The notes: generated from the letters alone by a model not told the origin. Shown: positions 41,231 to 49,847, counted from the stretch's first letter. The stretch is 64,000 bases of DNA from Nitrospira defluvii (GCA_011525625.1 WYAX01000020.1:242348-306347); one strand, 5' to 3'. A program made the numbers and translations.

Positions 41231-41473
41231 GTGAAAGTGCTTTGTGCCTGGTGTGTGCGAGACGGCCGACCGGCGTTTCTGCGGGAGAAATGGCCGTTCG
41301 AGGATCCCAGCGAAACGCATGGGCTGTGCGGCGACCATTTCACGTCGTTGAGCGCGAGCGTGAATCAGGTGGTGACGCCCAAGGTTTGGTTCCTCTCGCG
41401 TGTGCACGACATCTACTGGCCACTGGTCCATTGGGTGCAACGAATGAGAGGACGGTTCTTCTTTCTCTGTTAA
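41231..41473 (+). CDS. Small Cys/His (zinc-binding-like) protein, paralogue 2
   Basis: An 80-residue protein opening VKVLCAWCVRDGRPAFLREK, then SETHGLCGDHFTSL, directly alignable with the 40792 product (CxWC, GRPA, LREK, ETHGxCxDH). The GTG at 41231 aligns with the paralogue's first residue and has GGAG about seven bases before it, so the ATG at 41156 is probably not the start. The C-terminal part is hydrophobic and basic (VWFLSRVHDIYWPLVHWVQRMRGRFFFL), suggesting membrane association that the first copy lacks. Confidence 0.6.
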   Translation: MKVLCAWCVRDGRPAFLREKWPFEDPSETHGLCGDHFTSLSASVNQVVTPKVWFLSRVHDIYWPLVHWVQRMRGRFFFLC

Positions 41474-41523
41474 GTGAGAGTCGCCGCTCAGGTCCGTTCG
41501 GCAGGCTCTCCGGAGCCTCACTG

Positions 41524-41934
41524 CTAGCCGAGTTTTCCTCGCAAAAGATTCAATCCTTGCTCGATCAATGTGGTATCCGGCAGCTTGCCGTCCGGGGTCA
41601 ATTTATCGACGAGGCCGGGCAGCAGGCTCGCCAACTGGTTGCCGGCTGCATCCGGGCTCAACCCTGCTTGTGCTGCCAGTTGCTTGAGCAGGTCCCCGCC
41701 CAATCCCTGTTGGATTTGCTGCGAAGAAATCGGCAGGTTCTTCCCCGTACTGACCCAGGAATTGACGATCTCGCCCAACCCATTTTTCTGAAAGGCTTGA
41801 ATGAGTCCACCGAGCCCGCCGACGGCGCTCTGTTGTCCCAGCAGGCCGACCACGGCTTGCATGAGAGGGTTCTGGTCGTTGCCGCTCCCCATCATGCCCG
41901 CTGCTGCTTGTCCGAGTTGATCGAGCAGTCCCAT
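41524..41934 (-). CDS. YidB family protein (DUF937)
   Basis: A 136-residue Gly/Gln-rich protein: MGLLDQLGQAAAGMMG, LMQAVVGLLGQQSAVGGLGGLIQAFQKNGLGEIVNSWVSTGKNLPISSQQIQQGLGGDLLKQLAAQAGLSPDAAGNQLASLLPGLVDKLTPDGKLP. The order and spacing are those of the YidB (DUF937) family, predicted to be cytoplasmic or secreted without a classical signal and of unknown function. AAGGAGG stands five bases before the ATG. Confidence 0.9.
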   Translation of the reverse strand: MGLLDQLGQAAAGMMGSGNDQNPLMQAVVGLLGQQSAVGGLGGLIQAFQKNGLGEIVNSWVSTGKNLPISSQQIQQGLGGDLLKQLAAQAGLSPDAAGNQLASLLPGLVDKLTPDGKLPDTTLIEQGLNLLRGKLG

Positions 41935-41969
41935 CGCAACCTCCTTGGATTAGCGGACAGCCGAACGAC

Positions 41970-42506
41970 CTAGCGACCGCTTGGTTTAGATCCCTTTGCT
42001 CCGGCGGATTTGGCCGTCTTCCGTTCCATAGCCAAGGGTGGAGCGAACCAATTGTGACGACTACGTTTGTGCCGCTCGGACACGGCCAAGACCGTGTGAA
42101 ACGGCAGGCCGTTGCCCGTAGCGTCATCGGATTCCTTCAGACTCCAGGCCTCACCGGCCTCGCTCAAAATTTCGACGAAGGTTTCGAAATCGTCCTCCTC
42201 GTCCGGCTTCGTCAACACGTGGTCGGCGTCCGTCACTACGACGAGGTAACCCTTGGCCGGTAACCAATCGAGGTCCGCCAGACATTCTTCCAGGGCATCC
42301 CAGTTGTGGCCGAAATAGTCCGGAAAGGAGAAGGCCCGGCTGAACTCATCCAGCAATCCCGCCTTCGTTTTGCATTTCTTGCCGGAGATGGTCGTGGTGA
42401 CAAAATGGGAGGGGACGGAGAGCAGTTTGTCCAGCGCTTCTCCCTCGGCATGCACGAGGAGATGCGCCCAAGGTTTCTTGATCGATTGGAGTGCGGTAAG
42501 CGACAT
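41970..42506 (-). CDS. Barstar-like ribonuclease inhibitor
   Basis: A 178-residue protein with a barstar core at about residues 36-80: TTISGKKCKTKAGLLDEFSRAFSFPDYFGHNWDALEECLADLDWL. The motif of Asp/Glu acceptors facing the nuclease (FPDYFGHNWDALEE) is intact, followed by a VVVTDADHVL strand and a basic C-terminal tail (AKSAGAKGSK). Barstar blocks barnase-type RNases in the cytoplasm. It starts seven bases after the stop of the barnase-like gene, so toxin and inhibitor form an operon in which the inhibitor is translated from the same message. Confidence 0.87.
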   Translation of the reverse strand: MSLTALQSIKKPWAHLLVHAEGEALDKLLSVPSHFVTTTISGKKCKTKAGLLDEFSRAFSFPDYFGHNWDALEECLADLDWLPAKGYLVVVTDADHVLTKPDEEDDFETFVEILSEAGEAWSLKESDDATGNGLPFHTVLAVSERHKRSRHNWFAPPLAMERKTAKSAGAKGSKPSGR

Positions 42507-42513
42507 GTCCCCC

Positions 42514-42981
42514 TCAATTCATGGGAATAAACGAGCGATAGTGATCGGCCGTGTAATAGGCCTTGCCGCTGCGTTGATCGATGACGATCCGTTCGGCCCC
42601 GCGATTTTTCCCCGGCACTTTCGGGTGCACATCGTATTCACGATACCGACCGCGCGGCAGCACACGCTCGCGATTCTGAAACGTGCGTCCCCCCACATAC
42701 CCCGGCGGGGGCTCCCCATGTCGTTCCTCAATGGCCTTGAGGGTCTCCCGAGCGGCTGAAGGGATGTTATCCCGAACGTCTCGCTGGGTGGCCTGGGGAC
42801 CGGCACGAACTAACCCGTCCTGAACGGTTGGAGTCTGGGCGGATAGGGACGCGAGGGTGGAAGCCGGCGCGTCCTGCAGGAGGGTGTGGGGTTCACCGGC
42901 GACGGAGAATCCCAAGTGCAGCAAAAGGGTTGCGCAGAGGCAAAGGAGAACACCTGTGAGGCGTCGACTAGACATCGTCAT
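42514..42981 (-). CDS. Secreted barnase-family guanyl-specific ribonuclease
   Basis: About 155 residues. A signal peptide (LLCLCATLLLHLGFSVAG) and a linker are followed by a C-terminal microbial RNase domain: PPGYVGGRTFQNRERVLPRG, RYREYDVHPKVPGKNRGAERIVIDQ, GKAYYTADHYRSF. The general base Glu (REYDV), the Arg of AERIV and the general acid His of DHYRSF are all present, matching barnase/RNase Sa chemistry. Such enzymes cut RNA after G. The gene precedes a barstar homologue. ATG 42981 or 42975 is the start; the frame also opens at TTG 42987. Confidence 0.85.
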   Translation of the reverse strand: MTMSSRRLTGVLLCLCATLLLHLGFSVAGEPHTLLQDAPASTLASLSAQTPTVQDGLVRAGPQATQRDVRDNIPSAARETLKAIEERHGEPPPGYVGGRTFQNRERVLPRGRYREYDVHPKVPGKNRGAERIVIDQRSGKAYYTADHYRSFIPMN

Positions 42982-43075
42982 TCGCAACCGGTGACATCGA
43001 CAGAATCAGACCCTAACATGTCGTATGAGAGCGGTCAACGTGGCAGGCCGGGTCGACGAAGCCGCGCGATTCGCC

Positions 43076-45415
43076 TCACACCCTGTCGTTCGGCAACTCC
43101 GCTCCATGCATGCGTGTGAACAACTCCCAGTCGAATGGTTTGGGCGACAACGCATGCAGCGGAATCGTGTCCATCCGGTGAGGATCGTGATAGGCCACCA
43201 TGCAGCCAACGATGCTCTCCGGTTGCTCGACGAGGCGCCGGACCGTTTCGTAGGCCAAATGTTGGGCGATCATCTTATCTTCCGGGGTTGGGGGGGCACC
43301 CCGCAACGTATGTCCCAGAATCGTCGCTTTGGTGGCCGAGGCCAGCGAATAGTGACCGGAGGTTTCTTTGCGCGGCGGCCAAGTGGCAATGGTCTGGGCC
43401 ACATAATCGACCAGTCCATGGACGCCGCCCTCCTGGTGATGACGGTGAGGTGTCCGTTCCGCCACGATAAAGATGTGGCTCTTATTGGGAACGCCCAGCG
43501 TGCGTTTCAGTGTGCCGAGCACCACTTCCTCGATGTACGCGTCGGGATCAGGATGCTCGTTGACCAGGATGCCTTCCGCCCTGGCCTGGTACGCGCAGGC
43601 CAGCGCCAGGTGGCCGGATCCAGCCCCCATGACCTCGACAAAAAAGATGCTGCCCATCGCGGCGCTGGTAGCTTTGAGCGATTCGATCGATTGATTTGCG
43701 AGCGCGACCGCGGAGTGGAAGCCCAGCGAGGTCGTGCCGGCGAGATTGTTGTCGATGGTACCGGGAATGCCCACCACCTGGACGCCGTAGGTTTCATGGA
43801 TGGCCCGTGCGCCGCGCAAGCTTCCGTCGCCTCCGAGGACGACGAGTGCGGAATCCTCGAGATAGGGCGCGAGGGAGCGCATGGCGGCACGTTGCACCTG
43901 TTCGTCCTTGAAGTCCTCGAAGCGGCTGCTGCCGATGGGGCTGCTGGCATGGCTGCTCATGCCCCGCGTATCTTCTTCGGTGACCGCATCGATCCAGTTA
44001 TTGGCCAAGCCGAGGAAGCCGTGCCGGACGAAGAACACGTCCAGCCCGAAACGATTCCCGGTGACGCGCAATTCCTTCAGGGCGGCCCCCCCGCCACCGA
44101 AATCTCCCCCGGAAACCAAGGCCAGGAGGCGCTTGATCCGCCCCGGCCTGAGTGTGACGCGCTGGCTCCGCTCCCGTTCCACGGTCACCCAGGCCTCACG
44201 AGCGACCCGGTCGCTTTCGATCAAGCCCACGGCGGTGGAGTAGCCGGAGAGCTTGCCGTTCTCCAAGGTCAGCAGCACCACATTGTCCTGGCCTTCCTTA
44301 TATTCGCCGAACTCGGAAAAGGCTTCGCGGAAAGGACGAGGATCGAGATAGATGCGTAGCGCGCGCAAGGTCGAACTATGGGTATACAGACAGAGCACTT
44401 CTCCGGGGTGGGCCCGGCCCAACCGGTGCAGCCCGTCGATCACGTCGACGTAGAGATCGAAAAATGAATGGCCGCCGGGATAGCTGTACAAGGGGTGTTT
44501 GATCAGCCGCTTGGCGGTCTTTGAGTCAACGCCGAAGGCGTGGGCTGCTGCGTCGATTTCCGCTTGTTTCTCCATACCCGTGACCCAGCCGAAGTCCTGT
44601 GACTCCAGGGTCGCCTCGATGTGGGGATGTACGGCGTCTGCACGGTCCGGCAGAAGCGCCAGGGTAATGCGTCGGCAGAGTTGTTCGGTATTCGGGCTGT
44701 GGCTGATGAGGTGCAGGAACGTGCGAGGATCCAGGTAGTTGCGGAGGTGCAGATAGCCCAATTGCTGGCCGACGACGCCCACCATACGAGCCAGGGCTGC
44801 CCCAACCGCATCCGCTCTGGGCACGCCGCGCTCATGATCCAACACATTCGCCAGTCGCCGGCCGACGCGATGGGTCTTGCTTTCCACTTCCGAGACCCCA
44901 TGGCGCATCGTGAGAAACAGCGTGCGGTCGCCGAGGTCTCGGGGCAAGAGCCAGAAACGGTCGTCGCCTAGGTCGAGGACGATGCGCCCTTCGGCGAGTT
45001 GGGGGGTCAGTTGGGTTCGCGGGACGATCGCCACCGGGCGGCGATGGGTGGGTTTGTGTGTGGCGCCGATCGGCGCTCGATATAACGGCGCGAGTTCGCC
45101 GCGTGCAAGCAACAGGTTCCAGGCGGCAAAGTACACCACCGGGTCGCCGCCGCAGGCCTCCGTCAGCAATTCTTGTCGCGCGGCGCGATAGGCTTCGGCG
45201 CTGGGTAGGCCGGATTGTACCCGCTGGATGAAAGCTTTGACGCGGTTGACTGCGGCACGTGCGCGCTCCGGTCTGTCCGTGACCGGGGGAGGGGGAGGCG
45301 GTAACAGGTATCGCCCGCTTGAGACGCGCCGGGCGAGGGTGTCACCATACGTCAACAATCCTTCCAGCGTGACGAAATCCAACTGGTCGGTGGACTGCTT
45401 GTCCGTTCCGCTCAT
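43076..45415 (-). CDS. Fusion: histidine phosphatase domain plus phosphofructokinase domain
   Basis: A 779-residue protein. Residues 1-160 have no recognised domain and include a proline run. Residues 165-400 form a histidine-phosphatase domain: the phosphoacceptor motif LTMRHGVSE at 168-176 and CLYTHSSTLRAL with a second His at 346. Residues 428-779 form a PFK domain with VSGGDFGGGG, LGGDGSLRGA, GIPGTIDNNL, FFVEVMGAGSG and TILGHTLRGAPP. Changes from usual PFK residues include N557 (GTIDNN), A598 (VEVMGA) and loss of the N-terminal GGDxPGxN. The phosphatase resembles the fructose-2,6-bisphosphatase superfamily. It is divergent from pyruvate kinase, consistent with a glycolysis/gluconeogenesis switch. 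Confidence 0.85.
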   Translation of the reverse strand: MSGTDKQSTDQLDFVTLEGLLTYGDTLARRVSSGRYLLPPPPPPVTDRPERARAAVNRVKAFIQRVQSGLPSAEAYRAARQELLTEACGGDPVVYFAAWNLLLARGELAPLYRAPIGATHKPTHRRPVAIVPRTQLTPQLAEGRIVLDLGDDRFWLLPRDLGDRTLFLTMRHGVSEVESKTHRVGRRLANVLDHERGVPRADAVGAALARMVGVVGQQLGYLHLRNYLDPRTFLHLISHSPNTEQLCRRITLALLPDRADAVHPHIEATLESQDFGWVTGMEKQAEIDAAAHAFGVDSKTAKRLIKHPLYSYPGGHSFFDLYVDVIDGLHRLGRAHPGEVLCLYTHSSTLRALRIYLDPRPFREAFSEFGEYKEGQDNVVLLTLENGKLSGYSTAVGLIESDRVAREAWVTVERERSQRVTLRPGRIKRLLALVSGGDFGGGGAALKELRVTGNRFGLDVFFVRHGFLGLANNWIDAVTEEDTRGMSSHASSPIGSSRFEDFKDEQVQRAAMRSLAPYLEDSALVVLGGDGSLRGARAIHETYGVQVVGIPGTIDNNLAGTTSLGFHSAVALANQSIESLKATSAAMGSIFFVEVMGAGSGHLALACAYQARAEGILVNEHPDPDAYIEEVVLGTLKRTLGVPNKSHIFIVAERTPHRHHQEGGVHGLVDYVAQTIATWPPRKETSGHYSLASATKATILGHTLRGAPPTPEDKMIAQHLAYETVRRLVEQPESIVGCMVAYHDPHRMDTIPLHALSPKPFDWELFTRMHGAELPNDRV

Positions 45416-45499
45416 ATCCGGCCTCGTGGGGTTCGGGGTGGTCTGACCGCCTCATGCGGCGCGGTCTGTTGCAGCTCCATTCATCAGGGAGATGTTCTT

Positions 45500-45528
45500 T
45501 TGCGGCATGGGGACGGGTTTGTTAGAAT
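45500..45528 (+). promoter_or_regulatory. Promoter of pyk
   Basis: TTGCGG at 45500-45505 and TAGAAT at 45523-45528 are 17 bases apart with TGT before the -10 (extended -10, TGTTAGAAT). It lies about 90 bp upstream of the pyk ATG, so this leader is long, unlike xthA. A GACCGC/GCGGTC inverted repeat at 45445-45466 sits between the promoters of the divergent PFK-fusion and pyk genes. Confidence 0.5.
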
Positions 45529-45619
45529 GACCCGACCGAGTCTCACGCGCATCGAGTCGCACCGTCTACGTACAAGATGGTGTGTCGGGCCACTCTTGTC
45601 AAGGCAGAAGCACAGCAAC

Positions 45620-47071
45620 ATGCGTAAAGCCAAAATCGTCTGCACCATCGGTCCGGCGAGCGATGGCGCGGCTGTGCTTGATCAGCTGATCCAGAGCGGC
45701 ATGAACGCGGCGCGCCTGAATTTTTCCCATGGCACCCATGACTCCCATGGGCATGCGATCAAAGTCATTCGCGAGTCGGCCGACCGTCAGGGCGTCGCCG
45801 TGGCCATCATCCAAGATCTGCAGGGCCCGCGTATTCGCGTCGGCGAGATCGACGGTGCCTTGGTGTTGGTCGCCGGTGGCCGCGTCCGGTTGCGAACGAT
45901 GACCTTGCGATCCGGCGGGCAGATCGGCGCCCGGGCCGTGCTCGCCACTGGAGCCATGCAAGAAATTCCCGTCACCTATCAGGCGCTGACCCGGGACATT
46001 CGGCCCGGGGCCAAAATACTCATCGATGACGGGCTGGTGGAATTGACGGCCGACCGCGTCGTCGATGGCATGGTGGAATGTACGGTGACGGTGGGTGGCC
46101 GAGTGACGTCCCACAAGGGCATGAATTTACCGGGCACCGTGGTCAGCGCCCCGACATTGACGGACAAAGACCGGGACGATTTGCGATTCGGTGTGGCGCA
46201 GGGTGTGGACTATATTGCGCTCTCGTTCGTGCGCGGGGCGGAAGATGTGATTGCCGCGAAGCGGTTGATCGCCGAGTGTGGTGGCGATGTGCCGGTCATC
46301 GCGAAAATCGAACGACAGGAAGCCGTGACGGATTTGGAGGCGATTCTCGCGCATGCCGACGGAGTGATGGTCGCGCGCGGCGATCTCGGCGTCGAACTGG
46401 GGCCTGAGGCGGTGCCGGTCTTACAGAAGCGTATCATCGCGACGGCCAATCGTCATCGGCGACTGGTCATCACCGCGACGCAAATGCTGGAATCGATGAC
46501 GCAACATACGCGGCCGACGAGGGCGGAGGCGTCGGACGTCGCCAATGCCGTGTTCGACGGGACCGATGCCGTGATGCTGTCGGCGGAAACGGCCGTCGGA
46601 CAGTATCCGGTTGAGGTGGTGCAGGTGATGGACCGGATCGTCCGGGCGGCGGAGGTCGAAACGGGGCCGGCATTCGTCAGAAGGGCCGCGAAGGACGAGA
46701 GACAGCTGAGTTTCGAAGAGGCTATCTGCCTGTCTGCCTCATCGGCTGCCGCTGCGACCGGCGCGAGTGCGATCGTCGCATTCAGCGAACGTGGCATGAC
46801 GGCCCGGCTGGTGTCGAAACAACGTCCGGCTGCCCCGATCATTGGTTTTACCCCCTTTGCGCCGATTCGCCGGCAAATGGCCTTATACTGGGGAGTGCTC
46901 CCACATACGATGGTGCAGATTCCGACCACCGACGAGCGGGTCAACGAAGCAGAGCGTCGGTTGAAGGCGGAAGGTCTCGTGTCGCCTGGGCAGCGCATTG
47001 TCATTTTGTCAGGGACCAGAATCGGGCAGCCTGGGGGGACGAATCTCATGAAGCTGCATGAGGTAGGCTAG
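45620..47071 (+). CDS. pyk: Pyruvate kinase
   Basis: A 483-residue enzyme of the last glycolytic step (phosphoenolpyruvate + ADP to pyruvate + ATP). Motifs: MRKAKIVCTIGPAS at the N-terminus, MNAARLNFSHGTH, IAKIERQEAV, DGVMVARGDLGVELG, MLESMTQHTRPTRAEASDVANAVFDGTDAVMLSAETA with the K+/Mg site, and the C-terminal allosteric domain (IVAFSERGMTARLVSKQRP). ATG 45620 gives the family N-terminus; open frame upstream to 45500 overlaps the promoter. It is followed three bases later by a secreted protein gene. Confidence 0.97.
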   Translation: MRKAKIVCTIGPASDGAAVLDQLIQSGMNAARLNFSHGTHDSHGHAIKVIRESADRQGVAVAIIQDLQGPRIRVGEIDGALVLVAGGRVRLRTMTLRSGGQIGARAVLATGAMQEIPVTYQALTRDIRPGAKILIDDGLVELTADRVVDGMVECTVTVGGRVTSHKGMNLPGTVVSAPTLTDKDRDDLRFGVAQGVDYIALSFVRGAEDVIAAKRLIAECGGDVPVIAKIERQEAVTDLEAILAHADGVMVARGDLGVELGPEAVPVLQKRIIATANRHRRLVITATQMLESMTQHTRPTRAEASDVANAVFDGTDAVMLSAETAVGQYPVEVVQVMDRIVRAAEVETGPAFVRRAAKDERQLSFEEAICLSASSAAAATGASAIVAFSERGMTARLVSKQRPAAPIIGFTPFAPIRRQMALYWGVLPHTMVQIPTTDERVNEAERRLKAEGLVSPGQRIVILSGTRIGQPGGTNLMKLHEVG

Positions 47072-47074
47072 GGC

Positions 47075-47632
47075 ATGATGCACACGCGGCGGATCGTTGG
47101 CTTGATGATGGGGCTGGTCTGGCTGACGGCGTGGGCCCTGCCCGGTCTCGCGCAAACCAGCTCGGTGACGCATTCGCCGGCGAAGGTCGTCGAAAAATAC
47201 TTCACACTTGATAATAAAGGCGTGCGGCTCGATGCCGCCTCGTTCGAGTCGGTGGCCGGGTATGTGGATTGGAAAGAAGAGCCGGCCTGGGGCAAGGTCA
47301 TCGTGATTCATGGCTTCACGGTGCCGGACGATTTTCGGCAGTGGGAGATCGTGAATCGGTTGGAAGTGATCGTGCCGGTGGAGTTTCACGTGTTGGGCGT
47401 CATGTATTTGGATACGGCCGGATTCGTACCGGAGCCCGGCGCCGAGCAGGCCCGTGTTCGGTTGAAGGTTAAGAACGGACGATGGAGAATCGTGGAACCC
47501 ATCCTGCCGCCGCACGTCGGGCAGAAGCGGATGCTGAACTTTGTGCGGCAGGCCATGCTGGAGGAGAAGGACGGAACGCGGCAGGCGTCTCTGGCTGCCT
47601 TGCAGGGAGAGTTACGAAAGGCGAAAGAATGA
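47075..47632 (+). CDS. Exported hypothetical protein
   Basis: A 185-residue protein with a signal peptide (LMMGLVWLTAWALPGLA, cleavage after AQ). The mature part looks like an NTF2-like or DUF4440-like domain (VVEKYFTLDNKGVRLDAASFESVAGYVDWKEEPAWGKVIVIHGF, VEFHVLGVMYLD, ARVRLKVKNGRWRIVEPILPPHVG), but I am not certain. It lies between pyk and gph, with a 4-bp overlap onto gph. Confidence 0.6.
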   Translation: MMHTRRIVGLMMGLVWLTAWALPGLAQTSSVTHSPAKVVEKYFTLDNKGVRLDAASFESVAGYVDWKEEPAWGKVIVIHGFTVPDDFRQWEIVNRLEVIVPVEFHVLGVMYLDTAGFVPEPGAEQARVRLKVKNGRWRIVEPILPPHVGQKRMLNFVRQAMLEEKDGTRQASLAALQGELRKAKE

Positions 47633-48279
47633 CGAAGAAGGCTGAAGTCGATTTGCTCATCTTCGATCTCGACGGGACCCTCATCGAGTCGAAATGGGAT
47701 ATTGCCGACAGCGTCAACTTGACGCTGCGCGATTTGGGCGTGCCCGAGCGCTCGCAGGAAGAAATTTTCGGATTCGTCGGCGATGGTGTGAAGAAGCTCT
47801 TGCGCCTGGCGGTGGGCGAGGGGAAGACGGACTTGTACGACGAGGCGCTCCGGATCTTTCGCGGACACTATCTGGATCATTGTCTCGATCGCACGGTGTT
47901 TTATCCCGGCATCGACAAGGTTCTGACGCATTTCTCTGCCAAGCCTAAGGCCGTGGCGACGAATAAGTCGATCGAATATACCAATGTCATTCTGAACGGA
48001 CTTGGGCCGGCACATTTTGCTTATGTGGTCGGGGGCGACAACGGGTTCGGCCTGAAGCCTGAGCCAGGCATGCTGGTGCATGTGATGGAACAACTTGGAG
48101 TCGAGAAGGATCGCACGGTCCTCATCGGCGACAGCACGAACGATATCAACGGCGGACACAATGCGGGGATTCGGGTCTGTGCGGTGGGGTACGGCATGGG
48201 CAATCGGCAAAAGATGGCGGCCTGCCAGCCCGATTGGTTTATTGAACGACCGGAAGAATTGATGGAGCTCTTCATATGA
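47629..48279 (+). CDS. gph: HAD-family phosphatase, phosphoglycolate-phosphatase-like
   Basis: A 216-residue HAD hydrolase. Catalytic motifs: LLIFDLDGTLIES (nucleophile Asp and general acid Asp), the Thr/Asn of KAVATNKS, Lys of GLKPEPGM and LIGDSTNDING (the Asp pair). The alpha-helical cap fits Gph-type phosphoglycolate phosphatases, but pyrophosphatase PpaX and other sugar phosphatases look alike. It begins in the ATGA overlap with the preceding gene and ends in the same way with the M16 peptidase. Confidence 0.85.
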   Translation: MTKKAEVDLLIFDLDGTLIESKWDIADSVNLTLRDLGVPERSQEEIFGFVGDGVKKLLRLAVGEGKTDLYDEALRIFRGHYLDHCLDRTVFYPGIDKVLTHFSAKPKAVATNKSIEYTNVILNGLGPAHFAYVVGGDNGFGLKPEPGMLVHVMEQLGVEKDRTVLIGDSTNDINGGHNAGIRVCAVGYGMGNRQKMAACQPDWFIERPEELMELFI

Positions 48280-49847
48280 TCAGCATCGAACGCGCACGCA
48301 TGATGGGGGTTCTGATCCTGACCGGCATGTTCGCGACGGTTGCGCCCGGGTACGCTGAGTCTCCGAGTCTGGCCGACCGGGTGATCGAGCGCAAGCTCGC
48401 CAACGGGATGACCGTGCTCATGGTCGAACGGCATCAAGCCCCGATCGTCAGTATCAACATGACGTTCGGAGTCGGCGGCGTGAACGAGCAAGTCGGCCTG
48501 ACCGGACTCGCCCATCTCTACGAACACATGGCCTTTAAAGGTACGCGGACGGTCGGCACCAGGGATTATGAGCGGGAGCAAGCAGTGCTCGACGATCTGA
48601 CCGTGGTCGGCAACGAGTTGGACCGGCGGGAGCGCGCGGAATCGACCAAGGCGGAGATGGGAGGGAAATCATACGTCCCCTCGCAAGAGGTGCAGCAGCT
48701 GCAGCGGCGGTTCAACGAATTGCAGGAGAAGGCCGGCGAGTTTGTGGTGGGCAACGAAATGGCTCTGTTGTATCAACGCCACGGCGGAGTCGGGCTGAAT
48801 GCCTCGACCGGCAAAGATATCACACGGTATGTCATCAGCCTGCCTGCGAATCGGCTGCCGCTTTGGGCCGCGCTGGAATCCGACCGCATGGCGCACCCTG
48901 TGCTGCGCGAGTTCTACAAGGAGCGGGGGGTGGTCATGGAGGAGCGCCGCCTGCGGACGGACGACAGTCCTAACGGGCTGTTGTACGAAACGTTCACCTC
49001 CACCGCATTCCAGGCCCATCAGTACGGCGTGCCGACGATCGGTTGGGGCTCGGACATCATGGCGCTCTCGCCTGCCGCGACGGAGGCGTTCTTCAAGACC
49101 TACTACGGGCCGAACAACGCGACGGTCGCTATCGTCGGCGATATCAACCCGAAGGACGTCATGGCCTTGATCGAACAGACGTTCGGCAAGATTCCGGCCG
49201 CGCCGCCCATTCCGGGGCTCGTGACGGAAGAGCCCCCGCAACGCGGAGAGCGGCGGGTCGAAATCGAGTTCGACGCCGAGCCGGCGCTGGCCATCGGCTA
49301 CCACAAGCCGACCATCGGGCATCCGGACGATTTCGTGTTCGACGTGATCGATGAGGTGCTGACGGAAGGCGTGACCTCGCGATTGTACGGGACGCTGGTG
49401 CGGAACAAGCGGCTGGCGGCCTCCGTGTTGTCGGATACCAACTATCCCGGTGTTCGCGCGCCCAATTTGTTTGTGATCGCCGCGACTCCGTTGGCGCCTC
49501 ATACGACTGCGGAAGTGGAAGCGGCCATCTATGACGAGCTCGATCGACTGAAAACCGAGCCGATTTCGACCAAGGAGTTCGAGCGCGTGCTCAACGGACT
49601 TGATGCGGACCTGGTGCGGTCATTGCGTTCGAATAGTGGGCTCGCGTCGCAGTTGGCGTTTTATCACACGGTGGCCGGCACGTGGCGATATGTGCTGAGC
49701 GCGCGCGACCGCATTGCGGCAGTCACTCCCGCCGATGTGCAGCGCGTGGCGTCACAGTACCTGACGAAATCCAACCGCACAGTGGGCGTGTTGGTGAAAA
49801 AGACGCCGGACAAGAAGATGGCGGCCGCGGGTGAGGTGTCCCGATGA
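48276..49847 (+). CDS. M16B insulinase-family zinc peptidase, catalytic subunit
   Basis: A 523-residue exported peptidase. The signal peptide (ILTGMFATVAPGYA) is followed by IERKLANGMTVLMVERHQAPIVSINMTFGVGG and the inverted zinc motif H80-LY-E83-H84 in LAHLYEHMAFKGT. A long helical insertion of about 70 residues (about 98-165) separates it from SLPANRLPLWAALESDRM and VVMEERRL, where the third ligand lies, as in a subset of M16 proteins. The C-terminal half repeats the fold without ligands. It probably degrades peptides in the periplasm. Its stop overlaps the next M16 gene's frame. Confidence 0.9.
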   Translation: MISIERARMMGVLILTGMFATVAPGYAESPSLADRVIERKLANGMTVLMVERHQAPIVSINMTFGVGGVNEQVGLTGLAHLYEHMAFKGTRTVGTRDYEREQAVLDDLTVVGNELDRRERAESTKAEMGGKSYVPSQEVQQLQRRFNELQEKAGEFVVGNEMALLYQRHGGVGLNASTGKDITRYVISLPANRLPLWAALESDRMAHPVLREFYKERGVVMEERRLRTDDSPNGLLYETFTSTAFQAHQYGVPTIGWGSDIMALSPAATEAFFKTYYGPNNATVAIVGDINPKDVMALIEQTFGKIPAAPPIPGLVTEEPPQRGERRVEIEFDAEPALAIGYHKPTIGHPDDFVFDVIDEVLTEGVTSRLYGTLVRNKRLAASVLSDTNYPGVRAPNLFVIAATPLAPHTTAEVEAAIYDELDRLKTEPISTKEFERVLNGLDADLVRSLRSNSGLASQLAFYHTVAGTWRYVLSARDRIAAVTPADVQRVASQYLTKSNRTVGVLVKKTPDKKMAAAGEVSR

